Below the pieces are notes generated by a model that worked only from the letters and a program-made list of their open reading frames with translations, was not told where the DNA came from and ran no database searches. From NCBI GenBank assembly GCA_900550185.1, contig URRN01000001.1, forward strand, positions 1 through 64,000: a stretch of DNA of 64,000 bases, written 5' to 3'. The translations under genes were made by a program, and so were the position numbers. This document shows positions 33,719-42,175 of this stretch, in pieces (position 1 is the stretch's first letter; each line of letters begins with the position of its first letter). The stretch comes from an uncultured Collinsella sp. GTDB taxonomy: Bacteria > Actinomycetota > Coriobacteriia > Coriobacteriales > Coriobacteriaceae.

Positions 33719-35632
33719 GTGAAGACCTGTGATTGCCTCACATATGTACGGCTTAATTTAGAAGTTCTTGCGCGCAACCGGGGAATTATGTTGCTGACGG
33801 CGCTGCTCGCGCTCGTATTCTGCATCCCGGTATTTCTATCCGTTCCAACGGGAGCAGATTATCTATATGGTAGAGCTTCCATCGAAGACCAGAGAGCCCT
33901 TTTGGTCTCTCAAGTCTCTGACGGCGTTTATGACACTGCCCCACAGGAGCTCAACAGCATCATTGCCGACGAAAGGGCGTGCCTTGATCGGGCGCTTGAA
34001 AGCAAGGCGGACTCCAGAGAGTATTACGATGCGATTGCCGATTACGACAATCTATTGCTCAAGGAATACCGACTCGGTTATTTGAATGGTGTTGATTCGG
34101 AGTTATCGCTTGAAGCCCAAGAACGTCTTCCCCGAGCCATATCGATGCTGGCCCATCCGGAATCGTACGACTCAACAACAAAAATGCCCGGGATGATCCT
34201 TCTCGCATATTATTGCGGCGCTGTTCCTGCAATAGCGTGGCTTTTGGTCCCGGTCCTCGTCCTCTATATGTCGCTTGAGGGGGATGGAAAGCGGTTCTAC
34301 GATCGAGCGTTGTTGTCAAAGTTAGAGATGAATGCATGCCGCGTTCTCGTCTCTGGTATTGCATCGATGCTGGTTTTGGTTCTGGCGTTGGCTCCCTGTT
34401 TTGTATTGGCAACGGTGTTTAACGGTGTAGGTCAGACAGAGTACCCAGTCGTATTCATTCAGTATGGTGACGTAGTCGAAAGAACTGTGTTAGTTCAGCT
34501 AGGGCTATTTGCCGTCTTTGAAGCTGTGCTGTCGATGATGTTTGCTTGCTTGGGCGTGTGCGTGTACGCCGGAAGCAGAAACAGGGCCATTTCGTCCATG
34601 GTGATCGCTCTTGTGGGGGGCATAAGCCAGCTTCCGTTTTATGCGAGCAAAGATGCTCCATGGCATGCGTTGCTGCCGTATATGGTGTCGAGCTATTCTG
34701 CCTCTTCGTTTGCGCTCGGCGGCGCATCTTACGCCAATGGAGCGGAGGTATCTCTCGTTCCTGAAGCCAGTGCATCGCACTGCCTCTTTGCCGTGATGGG
34801 CGCGTTTGCTGTTTGCGCGTTGGGGGTCATTTCGTTTTCGCGTCTAAAAAGCAAGAATCGCTGGGCCTGGAACCATATTCGCCCGGATAGTTTGGGCGAG
34901 AAAAGCTTGCTCTCTCTGTCGCTGGATGCGTTGACGGTTGGAAAAAACCAGCTGGTAAAGGGATTGCAGTTTGATATGCCCGCTGGCCAGATATGGGGTC
35001 TTGTCGCGCCAAATGGACATGGCAAGACTACGCTACTGAATACTCTTTGGGGAGATGCTGGGCCATCAGTGCGCGTGTCAGGTTCTCTCTGTTTTCATGC
35101 AAAAGTATGCGTCGACCGTGAGGAAATGAGAAAGGTATTCTTTTTGGTTCCGAATAGGCCGTCGCTATTGATTCCATACATGACCGTCGCTTTTCATCTC
35201 GACCGATGCAGGAGAATTTGGCATTCACCTCGCACTTTGGACCAAGTGCTTGATCGCTTTGACTTGACTGGGTTGAAGAATACGCCCGTATCTAGGCTGT
35301 CTGATGGAAATAGACAATTACTTAATGTCGCGATGGCGTATATGTCCTATTGCGAAGTCGTCCTTTTGGATGAGCCCATGAATGCACTTGATGTGAGACA
35401 CGTTGCGATTGTTTCGAATGCTCTTAGAGATGAAGCGGGTAGAGGAGCACATGTCATTATCTCTTCTCATCTTATCGGAAACCTCGAATCGCTCTGCGAT
35501 GCCTCCGTATTGCTCACAGGGGATGACTCGCGTGTCGTTACCAGAGAAATGGGAGGTGATTCGAAGTGGATCGGTAATGTATACGCGCAGCTTTTCAAGA
35601 CGAACGACAGTAAAACTAGGAAAGGAAGATAA
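33719..35632 (+). CDS. ABC-2-type permease fused to an ATPase domain
   Basis: A 637-residue single-chain ABC protein. The N-terminal part has a hydrophobic segment at about 20-45, an external loop of about 120 residues, then five or more hydrophobic segments to about residue 380. The ATPase domain follows (about 400-620): Walker A APNGHGKTTLL, signature LSDGNRQ (canonical LSGGQ), Walker B VVLLDEPMNALD and switch His in VIISSH. Separate polypeptides are the rule for ABC-2 systems, so the permease-ATPase order in one chain is unusual. GTG 33719 follows GGAGG by eight bases; ATG 33692 lacks a site. The secreted-protein gene begins two bases after its stop. Confidence 0.8.
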   Translation: MKTCDCLTYVRLNLEVLARNRGIMLLTALLALVFCIPVFLSVPTGADYLYGRASIEDQRALLVSQVSDGVYDTAPQELNSIIADERACLDRALESKADSREYYDAIADYDNLLLKEYRLGYLNGVDSELSLEAQERLPRAISMLAHPESYDSTTKMPGMILLAYYCGAVPAIAWLLVPVLVLYMSLEGDGKRFYDRALLSKLEMNACRVLVSGIASMLVLVLALAPCFVLATVFNGVGQTEYPVVFIQYGDVVERTVLVQLGLFAVFEAVLSMMFACLGVCVYAGSRNRAISSMVIALVGGISQLPFYASKDAPWHALLPYMVSSYSASSFALGGASYANGAEVSLVPEASASHCLFAVMGAFAVCALGVISFSRLKSKNRWAWNHIRPDSLGEKSLLSLSLDALTVGKNQLVKGLQFDMPAGQIWGLVAPNGHGKTTLLNTLWGDAGPSVRVSGSLCFHAKVCVDREEMRKVFFLVPNRPSLLIPYMTVAFHLDRCRRIWHSPRTLDQVLDRFDLTGLKNTPVSRLSDGNRQLLNVAMAYMSYCEVVLLDEPMNALDVRHVAIVSNALRDEAGRGAHVIISSHLIGNLESLCDASVLLTGDDSRVVTREMGGDSKWIGNVYAQLFKTNDSKTRKGR

Positions 35633-35634
35633 CC

Positions 35635-35988
35635 ATGAAACGCCATGTAACGAAGAACTTTGTGAAGGCAATGTTCGCATGTTTTATGCTTACCCTGTCG
35701 ATGGTCACAATTCCCGTTTGTGCGACGGCGAAACCAGATGCAGGTTCTGTCGCGCCTTGTCGTCTTGTGACAGCGGACGTCTTGGACACTTACAAGTCGT
35801 TCTCCACTGCGAACCACCCGAGCGAGAATGTTGATTGTTTCGACCAGACATACAAGAGGCTGTCTTTCAAAACTTCGTATTCTCGTACGGGGCAAACGAT
35901 TCTCTATACGGGTGCCGCGTTAAGCCCACGCGGCAACGGGATGCCCGGGTTTGAGACAAAATATCAGTGCACATATCGTACCTGGTAG
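35635..35988 (+). CDS. Small secreted cysteine-containing protein
   Basis: A 117-residue protein that I do not recognise. A typical signal peptide (basic MKRHVTKNFVK, hydrophobic core to about 26, likely cleavage after VCATA) leaves a mature chain of about 85 residues. That chain has three cysteines, near 42, 68 and 111, and is rich in Ser, Thr and Tyr. AGGAAGATAACC precedes ATG 35635, two bases after the ABC gene, so the two are co-translated. A secreted effector, peptide or lipid-independent binding partner of the ABC protein is possible; no bacteriocin leader motif such as GG is evident. Confidence 0.7.
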   Translation: MKRHVTKNFVKAMFACFMLTLSMVTIPVCATAKPDAGSVAPCRLVTADVLDTYKSFSTANHPSENVDCFDQTYKRLSFKTSYSRTGQTILYTGAALSPRGNGMPGFETKYQCTYRTW

Positions 35989-36059
35989 ACAACTCTAGGA
36001 TCGGATCTCTCCGAATAACTTTGTGGCGGACTTGTTTAACGCTACCGCTCCTTCGTTTA

Positions 36060-36198
36060 TCTCAATCTGTAACATCTGACTGGCAAAAACGCTTCTACCT
36101 GTTACAGATTGAGATTATTCGACGCGCGTTCTGTAACTCGTCTCGATCTGTAACAGTAAGACGGCGATTTGGTCTCCATATGTTACAGATTGAGACGA
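36060..36198. repeat. Double-hairpin intergenic repeat, copy 2
   Basis: Stem 1 pairs TCTCAATCTGTAACA (36060) with TGTTACAGATTGAGA (36100). Stem 2 pairs CGTCTCGATCTGTAACA (36139) with TGTTACAGATTGAGACG (36181). The arms are those of the repeat at 4942-5087. It lies just left of the right-hand 131-bp direct repeat. Confidence 0.85.
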
Positions 36199-36210
36199 AA
36201 GAAAGCGTGA

Positions 36211-36341
36211 GCTAGAAAACCGCCGCGAGGGAAAGTAGCTCCCTCGCGGCGGTTGGCGTTTACCCAGATAAAACCTGCCAAAATAAACCTGTCCCTTTTT
36301 GGCAGGTTATCGCTTCCAAAAGTGGAGGATGAGCGTCGTGC
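36211..36341. repeat. 131-bp direct repeat, right copy
   Basis: This copy contains the terminator (36220-36254) and the last 12 codons of the intact luxR gene at 36307, so it is probably the original. It matches 31630-31760 with seven substitutions and no gaps. Confidence 0.88.
36220..36254 (-). terminator. Terminator of the membrane luxR gene
   Basis: CCGCCGCGAGGGA pairs with TCCCTCGCGGCGG, 53 bp after the luxR stop on the minus strand. It is followed on that strand by a short run containing TTTTC. The duplicate at 31638-31672 is nearly identical. Confidence 0.75.
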
Positions 36342-37272
36342 GGTTTTGCTGTTCGGTTTTGACCAGGATGTTGTGGATGTGGGTCTTGACGGTGCCCACG
36401 GCAAGGAATAGCTCGTCAGCGATCTCTTGGTTCGATTTGCCCAGTACGACCAGACGCATAACTTCGGTCTCACGGTTGGAGAGCTTGTAGGCGTTGCGAT
36501 AGAAGGGCATCTGCTCTTCGATGTGTCGATCAAGATCGCTGACGTTCTTTTCCTCGGGCGCCTCCTGCATGCGGATTGAAAGCACGTGGTAGGAGTAGAT
36601 GATCAGCAGAATCGCAAAGTAGCAGGCAAAGACGTTTTCGCTAAAGTTGCGCTCGGACAGATATAGTTGCAGCCAAGAGGGCGCCAGACTCATGGGGACA
36701 ATCAGAATGTTGTAGAAATCCTCGGCAACGATGCAACCGACCAGAATAGCGCCGATAATCAGGTGCTTTCGTTGGTTGTTAACGCGTGCCTTCAGCTCGA
36801 CTTGTGTGCTCTTGCGTGCCGTCCAAAAGATATATAGCCCCACGAAAACAAGGAATACCTGACGCATCGTGTAGTAGAGCCATTGATGAATGGGGCCGTA
36901 GGGGACAGCGACGATAATCAGCAGCTCGCTCAGCAAGAACGTTGCGACGGGAATGACAAACTGCTTTTTTGAATGCTTGTCGAGCAAATCCATGGCAATG
37001 AGCCAAATAAAAGCCTGCGAAGCGGTCGCCACAAAGGTCCGCAACACAGGCATGGTAATTGAGTAATAGTCGCTGGCTGGAAAACTCTGGTTTTGCAGCG
37101 TGTATTCAAAAAAGAAAATCTCGGTCATCTCGATGGCATAGCAGATAAATACGCCGCTGCCATAGATAAAGAAGCGTCGACGAGATGAGGCATAGGCGGC
37201 AAGCGAGAGCACCGCCGTCACAATACAGATCACGAGTATCGCTAGGGTATAGAAGAACATCAGGGTGTTCAT
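36307..37272 (-). CDS. Membrane-anchored LuxR-family regulator
   Basis: A 321-residue protein. About seven hydrophobic segments (near 5-27, 36-55, 72-100, 106-125, 136-153, 172-193 and 213-236) precede a LuxR/GerE helix-turn-helix at about 260-321 (LSNRETEVMRLVVLGKSNQE and GTVKTHIHNIL). Such N-terminal membrane sensor plus LuxR output proteins are abundant in Coriobacteriia. The gene stands alone and is divergent from the agmatine cluster, which it might regulate. Its last codons and terminator are duplicated at 31630-31760. Confidence 0.82.
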   Translation of the reverse strand: MNTLMFFYTLAILVICIVTAVLSLAAYASSRRRFFIYGSGVFICYAIEMTEIFFFEYTLQNQSFPASDYYSITMPVLRTFVATASQAFIWLIAMDLLDKHSKKQFVIPVATFLLSELLIIVAVPYGPIHQWLYYTMRQVFLVFVGLYIFWTARKSTQVELKARVNNQRKHLIIGAILVGCIVAEDFYNILIVPMSLAPSWLQLYLSERNFSENVFACYFAILLIIYSYHVLSIRMQEAPEEKNVSDLDRHIEEQMPFYRNAYKLSNRETEVMRLVVLGKSNQEIADELFLAVGTVKTHIHNILVKTEQQNRTTLILHFWKR

Positions 37273-37388
37273 CTGTCACCGTCCCATCTCATTTATTCTA
37301 TGGCCGAGTTCTGTATACCTTGTGGGATATAGACGTCTCAACCCTTCGTTTCATTGTGGATTAGGCGCCGAGATACAGCATAGCCGTA

Positions 37389-37486
37389 TACCGTTCGCGG
37401 TTCTAGATGGTAAACCCCCTGTAAACTCTTGACCTGCGGGTTTATATTGGTTTAGAGGGGGTGTAACTCCGTGAACGGTCTTTAAT
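37389..37486. promoter_or_regulatory. Upstream region of the agmatine cluster with two GAACGGT motifs
   Basis: The 330-bp spacer between luxR and ptcA carries TACCGTTCGCGGTTC (37389-37403) and GTGAACGGTCTTTAAT (37471-37486), members of the motif seen upstream of other catabolic genes. I could not fix a confident -35/-10 pair. Confidence 0.4.
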
Positions 37487-37602
37487 CCCGAATAAACTAG
37501 GTAAAAATTGCATACGGGTGAATGATGGTCTTGTCAACACGAGGCGTGATGTTCGAGCGCCTCATAGTAATAGTCGGCAAGACCGGCGGAAAGGAAATCG
37601 AC

Positions 37603-38676
37603 ATGGCACTGCCTAAGGATTTCATCGACACCAACGACTTCACCAAAGAGCAGATCCTGGCTATCGAGGATCTTGGCCTGGCAATGAAGAAGGCCATCAA
37701 GGTTGACGGTTATTATCCGCACCTGCTCCGCAACAAGAGCCTTGGCATGATCTTCCAGCAGGTCTCCACCCGCACTCGTCTTTCCTTCGAGACCGCTATG
37801 ACCGACCTCGGCGGCCATGCTCAGTTCTATGGCCCTGGCACCATCCAGCTCGGCGGTCACGAGTCCCTGGGCGATACCGCTCGCGTTATGGGCTCGCTGC
37901 TCGACATCATGATGGCTCGCGTTGACCGTCACAAGGACGTCGTCGGCCTCGCCGAGGGCTCTGCTGTGCCCGTCATCAACGGCATGTCCGAGTTCAACCA
38001 CCCCACGCAGGAGATGGGCGACCTCATGACCATGCTCGAGAACCTCCCCGAGGGCAAGAATATCGAGGACTGCACCCTGGCCTTCATCGGCGACGCCACC
38101 CAGGTCTGCGTCTCCCTCATGTTCATCGCCTCCAAGGTCGGCATGAAGTTCGTCCAGTTTGGACCTAAGGGCCACCAGATCCCCGACGGCGGCCTGCACG
38201 TTGGCACCGTCGAGGAGCGCGCCGAGTTCGGCAAGCAGATGATGGCCATCGCCGAGGAGAACTGCAAGGTCTCCGGCGGCTCTGTCGTCATCTCCGACGA
38301 CATCGAGTGCATCAAGGGCGCCGACTTCATCTACACCGACGTGTGGTATGGCCTGTACGACGAGGAGGTCTCGGGCGAGAACTACATGGACGTGTTCTAT
38401 CCCAAGTATCAGGTCACCATGGACATGATGAACTTCGCCGGCCCCAACTCCAAGTTTATGCACTGCCTGCCGGCCACCCGCAACGAGGAGGTCGTCGACG
38501 AGGTCATGGACGATCCCGAGCGCTCCCTGTGCTGGGTCGAGGCCGAGAACCGCAAGCACTCCATCCGTGCTCTCCTTGCCGCCCTGGGCAAGCGCACCCC
38601 GCTCAACGACGAGGGTGTCGAGTACTCCGCCAAGGCTGAGCTCCACGCCGCTCTCGAGGCTCTCGAGCAGCTCTAA
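37603..38676 (+). CDS. ptcA: Putrescine carbamoyltransferase
   Basis: A 357-residue member of the aspartate/ornithine carbamoyltransferase family. It converts N-carbamoylputrescine and phosphate to putrescine and carbamoyl phosphate. Carbamoyl-phosphate residues are in [10 protein letters not shown]. The substrate loops [12 protein letters not shown] and [12 protein letters not shown], and the catalytic HCLPATR, follow the PTC pattern rather than plain ornithine carbamoyltransferase. The C-terminal helix (about 335-357) is also a PTC trait. GGAAAGGAAATCGAC precedes ATG 37603. The antiporter and agmatine deiminase genes follow on the same strand. Confidence 0.87.
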   Translation: MALPKDFIDTNDFTKEQILAIEDLGLAMKKAIKVDGYYPHLLRNKSLGMIFQQVSTRTRLSFETAMTDLGGHAQFYGPGTIQLGGHESLGDTARVMGSLLDIMMARVDRHKDVVGLAEGSAVPVINGMSEFNHPTQEMGDLMTMLENLPEGKNIEDCTLAFIGDATQVCVSLMFIASKVGMKFVQFGPKGHQIPDGGLHVGTVEERAEFGKQMMAIAEENCKVSGGSVVISDDIECIKGADFIYTDVWYGLYDEEVSGENYMDVFYPKYQVTMDMMNFAGPNSKFMHCLPATRNEEVVDEVMDDPERSLCWVEAENRKHSIRALLAALGKRTPLNDEGVEYSAKAELHAALEALEQL

Positions 38677-38809
38677 GCCTCAAGGCTTCTAAAAGCACGT
38701 TTGCGGGTGGCGGATGCTCGTCTCCTGTCGCCCGCTCACCGAGGCCCAAGCAATTGCCTTAATACCTTAGGGCCTCGGATCTGTCCAAGACTGAGCGAAG
38801 GAGCTCATC

Positions 38810-40249
38810 ATGAGCGACGGAAAGAAAAAGCTTTCCTTCTTGACGGTCATTTCGACCATCATCTGCGTCGTCTTCGTTTGCGAGGCCGCCGCTCCTGCTG
38901 CTGCCATTGGCAACCAGCAGTTCTTCTGGTGGATCTTCCTGATCCTGACCTTCCTGCTTCCCTACGGCATGGTTGTCGCCGAGCTCGGTACCACCTATGA
39001 CGGCGAGGGCGGCATTTACGACTGGGTACGCGATGGCCTGGGCGACAAATGGGGCGCCCGCATCTCGTACTACTACTGGGTCAACTACCCGCTGTGGATC
39101 GCCTCGCTGGCTACGATGTTCCCCGACATTTTGGGCATGGTCTTTGGCGTCGAGTTCAACTTGATCGCCAAGATGGGTATCGATCTTGCCTTTGTGTGGA
39201 TCGTCTACCTCATGGGCCGCTCCAAGGCGGCCGACTCCGAGTGGGTCCTTAACGGTGGCGCCATCATCAAGGTCGCCGTCGCCGTTATCGTTGGCGCTTT
39301 GGGCATTTGGTATGCCATGGAGAACGGTTTTGCGAACGACATGTCCGCTGCCACCTTCCTGCCCGAGCTCACCAACACCAACGCTCTCGGCTACCTGTCG
39401 ATCATCATCTTTAACTTCATGGGCTTCGAGGTCATCTGCACCATGACCGACGACATGGCCGATCCCGCTCGCGATATCCCCAAGGCTATCATCGTCGGTG
39501 GCCTGTCCATCGCCGTGATCTACCTGTTCGCTGGCTTTGGCATCGGCGCTGCTGTGCCGGCCGATTCCATCGACCCCGACTATGGCATGATTGTCGCAGT
39601 CCAGACCATGGTGGGCGACTCCATGATCTTCAAGGTCATCTGCATCGCCTTCCTGATCACCCTGTTCGCCAACATGGCCGCCTGGTCCTTCGGCGTCAAC
39701 TCCGTCGCCCGCTATGCTGCCGAGCACGGCAACATGCCCAAGGTCTTCGCCTCGATGATCTCGGATGACGACATGCCCAACGGCGCCAACCTGGTCAACG
39801 CCATCGTTGCCTCCCTGGTGCTGTGCCTGCAGCTCGTGCCCATCGACGCCATCTCCAACGGTGTCTTCTGGATGCTCTTCGGCACCTCCGTCGTCTTCCT
39901 GCTGCTGACCTACATCCCGATGTTCCCGGCGTTCCTCAACCTTCGCAAGAACGACCCCGACCGCGAGCGTATCTTCACGTTCCCGTTTAAGGGCGCCATG
40001 ATGAAGGTCATGCTGGCCATCCCTTGCATCGAGCTGATCCTGGCCATCGTTGCAACGCTGATTCCGTTCTCTGTCGATGAGATTGGCGATAAGGTCCCGA
40101 TGATCGTTATCTTCATCGTGCTTTTGCTTATTGGCGAGGTTGTCCGCGTCGTCAGTGCTAAGGGTCGCGAGACCGAGTACAAGGGTCTCACCCCCGAGCT
40201 GGCTGCTCAGCGTCTCGCTGAGGAGGCCGCCGAGGCCGAAGAGGACTAG
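38810..40249 (+). CDS. aguD: APC-family agmatine/putrescine antiporter
   Basis: A 479-residue amino-acid/polyamine/organocation transporter with about 12 hydrophobic segments. The first ends in EAAAPAAAIG, and the conserved IIFNFMGFEVICTMTDDMADPARDIPKA stretch marks the substrate region of the antiporter subgroup. Its place between ptcA and aguA indicates agmatine-in, putrescine-out exchange. GAAGGAG precedes ATG 38810. Substrate is inferred from context. Confidence 0.83.
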   Translation: MSDGKKKLSFLTVISTIICVVFVCEAAAPAAAIGNQQFFWWIFLILTFLLPYGMVVAELGTTYDGEGGIYDWVRDGLGDKWGARISYYYWVNYPLWIASLATMFPDILGMVFGVEFNLIAKMGIDLAFVWIVYLMGRSKAADSEWVLNGGAIIKVAVAVIVGALGIWYAMENGFANDMSAATFLPELTNTNALGYLSIIIFNFMGFEVICTMTDDMADPARDIPKAIIVGGLSIAVIYLFAGFGIGAAVPADSIDPDYGMIVAVQTMVGDSMIFKVICIAFLITLFANMAAWSFGVNSVARYAAEHGNMPKVFASMISDDDMPNGANLVNAIVASLVLCLQLVPIDAISNGVFWMLFGTSVVFLLLTYIPMFPAFLNLRKNDPDRERIFTFPFKGAMMKVMLAIPCIELILAIVATLIPFSVDEIGDKVPMIVIFIVLLLIGEVVRVVSAKGRETEYKGLTPELAAQRLAEEAAEAEED

Positions 40250-40534
40250 AGCACCCGGATTCGGGGCTCCAACCCTCCTCGCTACTTGACCATTCCCCGG
40301 GGTGGGTGTGAACGATAGCTCTGGTAACCACCGCCCGCCCCAATCTCTCTTCCGTATCCTTCGTGCGTTTTGTCTCCGCGCGCCAGGTTACGTCGTCGCT
40401 TGCCGGTGCGACTCCGTGAAAACCGGCGCCGGGCGCCCCGACCTTTGCCGGGGAACGGGCGTCCGCCACCTCTTGGTTTTAGGCTGCGGGTAACCCGCCT
40501 GCAGCAAGCGATCGTTCGATTTGGAGGAAATCTT
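40250..40534 (+). other. Long GC-rich leader before aguA with several stems
   Basis: This 285-bp gap sits inside an otherwise tight operon. It contains the hairpins GCCGGT/ACCGGC (40402-40427), CCCCG/CGGGG (40436-40453) and GCTGC-GGGT/CCCGC-GCAGC (40483-40505). The last ends about 30 bp before ATG 40535. It has no open frame with a ribosome site. It also holds GTGTGAACGATAG near 40307, a weak relative of the GAACGGTA motif. It does not fit a riboswitch class I know. Confidence 0.45.
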
Positions 40535-41740
40535 ATGCGTACGATCACCGAGTCCGAGTCCACCCCTAAGGCCGACGGCTACTTTATGCCTGCTGAGTTC
40601 GCTCCGCAGGATCGCGTGTGGATGGGCTGGCCCCATCGCACCGATACCTGGGCCCATGGCGCCAAGCCGGCTCAGAAGCAATATGCCGCCATCGCTCGCG
40701 CTATTGCCGAGTTCACTCCGGTTACCATATGCGTCAATCAGGCCGACTACGCTAACTGCAAGGCCGTCTTTGAGGAAGACGAGAACGTTACCGTTATCGA
40801 GATGACCACCGACGACGCTTGGTTCCGCGACACCGCTGCCACTTTTGTTATCAATGGCAAGGGCGATAAGCGCGCCAACCACTGGCACTTCAACGCCTAC
40901 GGCGGCCTCGTCGACGGCCTCTATTTCCCGTGGGACAAGGACGAGCAGATCGCCCTTAAGATAGCTGAGCTCTCCGGCTGCCGTCGCTATCGTCCCGATG
41001 ACATGATCCTCGAGGGCGGTTCCATCACCGTCGACGGCGAGGGCACCGTGGTCGTGACCGACCAGTGCCTGCTTTCCCCGGGCCGCACCTGCTCTGCGGT
41101 TCTGGAGGAGGAAGAGGATTCCGAGTCCATCTGGCCCAAGTTCAAGAGGAAGTTCGAGCCCTGGAGCGAGGAACTTCGCGCCTATATGGACGAGCACCTC
41201 AAGGATTACCTGGGTGTCGAGAAGGTCATCTGGGTCAAGGAGGGCATCGACCCCGAGGAGACCAACGGTCACATCGATGATGTCGCCACATTCATCGCTC
41301 CGGGCGTCATGGCCTGCATCTGGACTGACGATCCCGAGTATCCGTTCTACGAGCAGTGCCACGCCATCTACGAGACCCTCTCCAACGCCGTTGACGCCAA
41401 GGGCCGCAAGATGAAGGTCTACAAGCTCTGCATGCCCGTGAACCCGCTGTTCATGGACCAGACTTCCTGCGACACCATCGACGCCGACGAGAACGCCGAG
41501 CCGCGCGTCGCCGATGAGCCGCTGATCGCCTCCTACATGAACTACCTGGTCACCAACCACGGCGTTATCGTCCCGCAGTACGGCGACGAGAACGACCAGC
41601 TTGCCGTTGACACGCTCCAGAAGATCTACGACGAGGTCTGGGGCGAGGGCGTCTACAAGTGCGTCGGCGTTCAGTCCGAGCAGGTCGTCTTCGGCGGCGG
41701 AAATATCCACTGCATTACTCAGCAGGAACCGTCCGCTTAA
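40535..41740 (+). CDS. aguA: Agmatine deiminase
   Basis: A 401-residue peptidyl-arginine-deiminase-fold enzyme that hydrolyses agmatine to N-carbamoylputrescine and ammonia. Motifs are MGWPHRTDTW, WFRDTAATF, the catalytic His in GHIDD (about 246) and the nucleophile Cys393 in GGGNIHCITQQ. The family is usually about 365-370 residues. The excess here is an acidic insertion at about 186-216 (EEEEDSESIWPKFKRKFEPW) before YLGVEKVIW. GGAGGAAATCTT precedes ATG 40535. A carbamate kinase gene, the usual last partner, is not in the window. Confidence 0.9.
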   Translation: MRTITESESTPKADGYFMPAEFAPQDRVWMGWPHRTDTWAHGAKPAQKQYAAIARAIAEFTPVTICVNQADYANCKAVFEEDENVTVIEMTTDDAWFRDTAATFVINGKGDKRANHWHFNAYGGLVDGLYFPWDKDEQIALKIAELSGCRRYRPDDMILEGGSITVDGEGTVVVTDQCLLSPGRTCSAVLEEEEDSESIWPKFKRKFEPWSEELRAYMDEHLKDYLGVEKVIWVKEGIDPEETNGHIDDVATFIAPGVMACIWTDDPEYPFYEQCHAIYETLSNAVDAKGRKMKVYKLCMPVNPLFMDQTSCDTIDADENAEPRVADEPLIASYMNYLVTNHGVIVPQYGDENDQLAVDTLQKIYDEVWGEGVYKCVGVQSEQVVFGGGNIHCITQQEPSA

Positions 41741-41753
41741 TCGTCTGGCTTTC

Positions 41754-41839
41754 CGAGGCACCCCATCTCGCCGCTCAAACCGTCGCTCGCGTACCAAAGT
41801 ACGCTTCGCTCCTCTTTCGCGGCGACCTGGGGCACCTCG
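41754..41839. repeat. Two-tier palindrome after aguA
   Basis: Outer arms CGAGGCACCCCATCTCGCCGC (21 bp, 41754-41774) and its imperfect inverse at 41819-41839 enclose a small inner stem GCGTAC/GTACGC (41789-41804). It starts 14 bp after the aguA stop and may serve as terminator. Confidence 0.75.
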
Positions 41840-42034
41840 AAAACCCAGCCGATCAATCGGACAGGGGTTACCTGATTGATTGGCTGAATATTGGTGACGC
41901 TGTTCGACAATCCTGGTGTTGGTGCAAGGGGGACAGGTTACTTTGCACCAAAACAGTGACGCGCACCTTTGTGGCGGTTTGACTATCTTCGGGTTTGGGC
42001 CATGACAACGCCGCAGTTAGAGGACGGACAGCGA

Positions 42035-42133
42035 GCGGGCCGCATTTGAGGCAAGGTGACGCGAAACGAAAGGGCGCTGACCTTCTGGTCGCGCCCTTGA
42101 AGTTGAACGTCAGATTGTCCAAATGCGGCCCGC
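42035..42133. repeat. Two-tier palindrome between aguA and DAHP synthase
   Basis: Outer arms GCGGGCCGCATTTG (42035) and CAAATGCGGCCCGC (42120) are perfect inverses. The inner hairpin AAGGGCGC...GCGCCCTT (42070-42098) is terminator-like. It lies between convergent genes. The rest of the gap 41840-42034 has no recognised gene. Confidence 0.8.
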
Positions 42134-42175
42134 GCAGCGTCGGCCCGTTACGGCGTTTGGTAAAACGCCGTAACT

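Noticed and set aside
37522..37602. N-terminal extension of the putrescine carbamoyltransferase frame
   Set aside because: Family similarity begins at MALPKDF after a clear ribosome site. The 27 upstream codons are not family-like.
40250..40534. aguA leader considered as a cobalamin or guanidine riboswitch
   Set aside because: The GCCGGTGCGA stretch recalls a cobalamin element, but the flanking conserved boxes are missing. Guanidine-class signatures are also absent.
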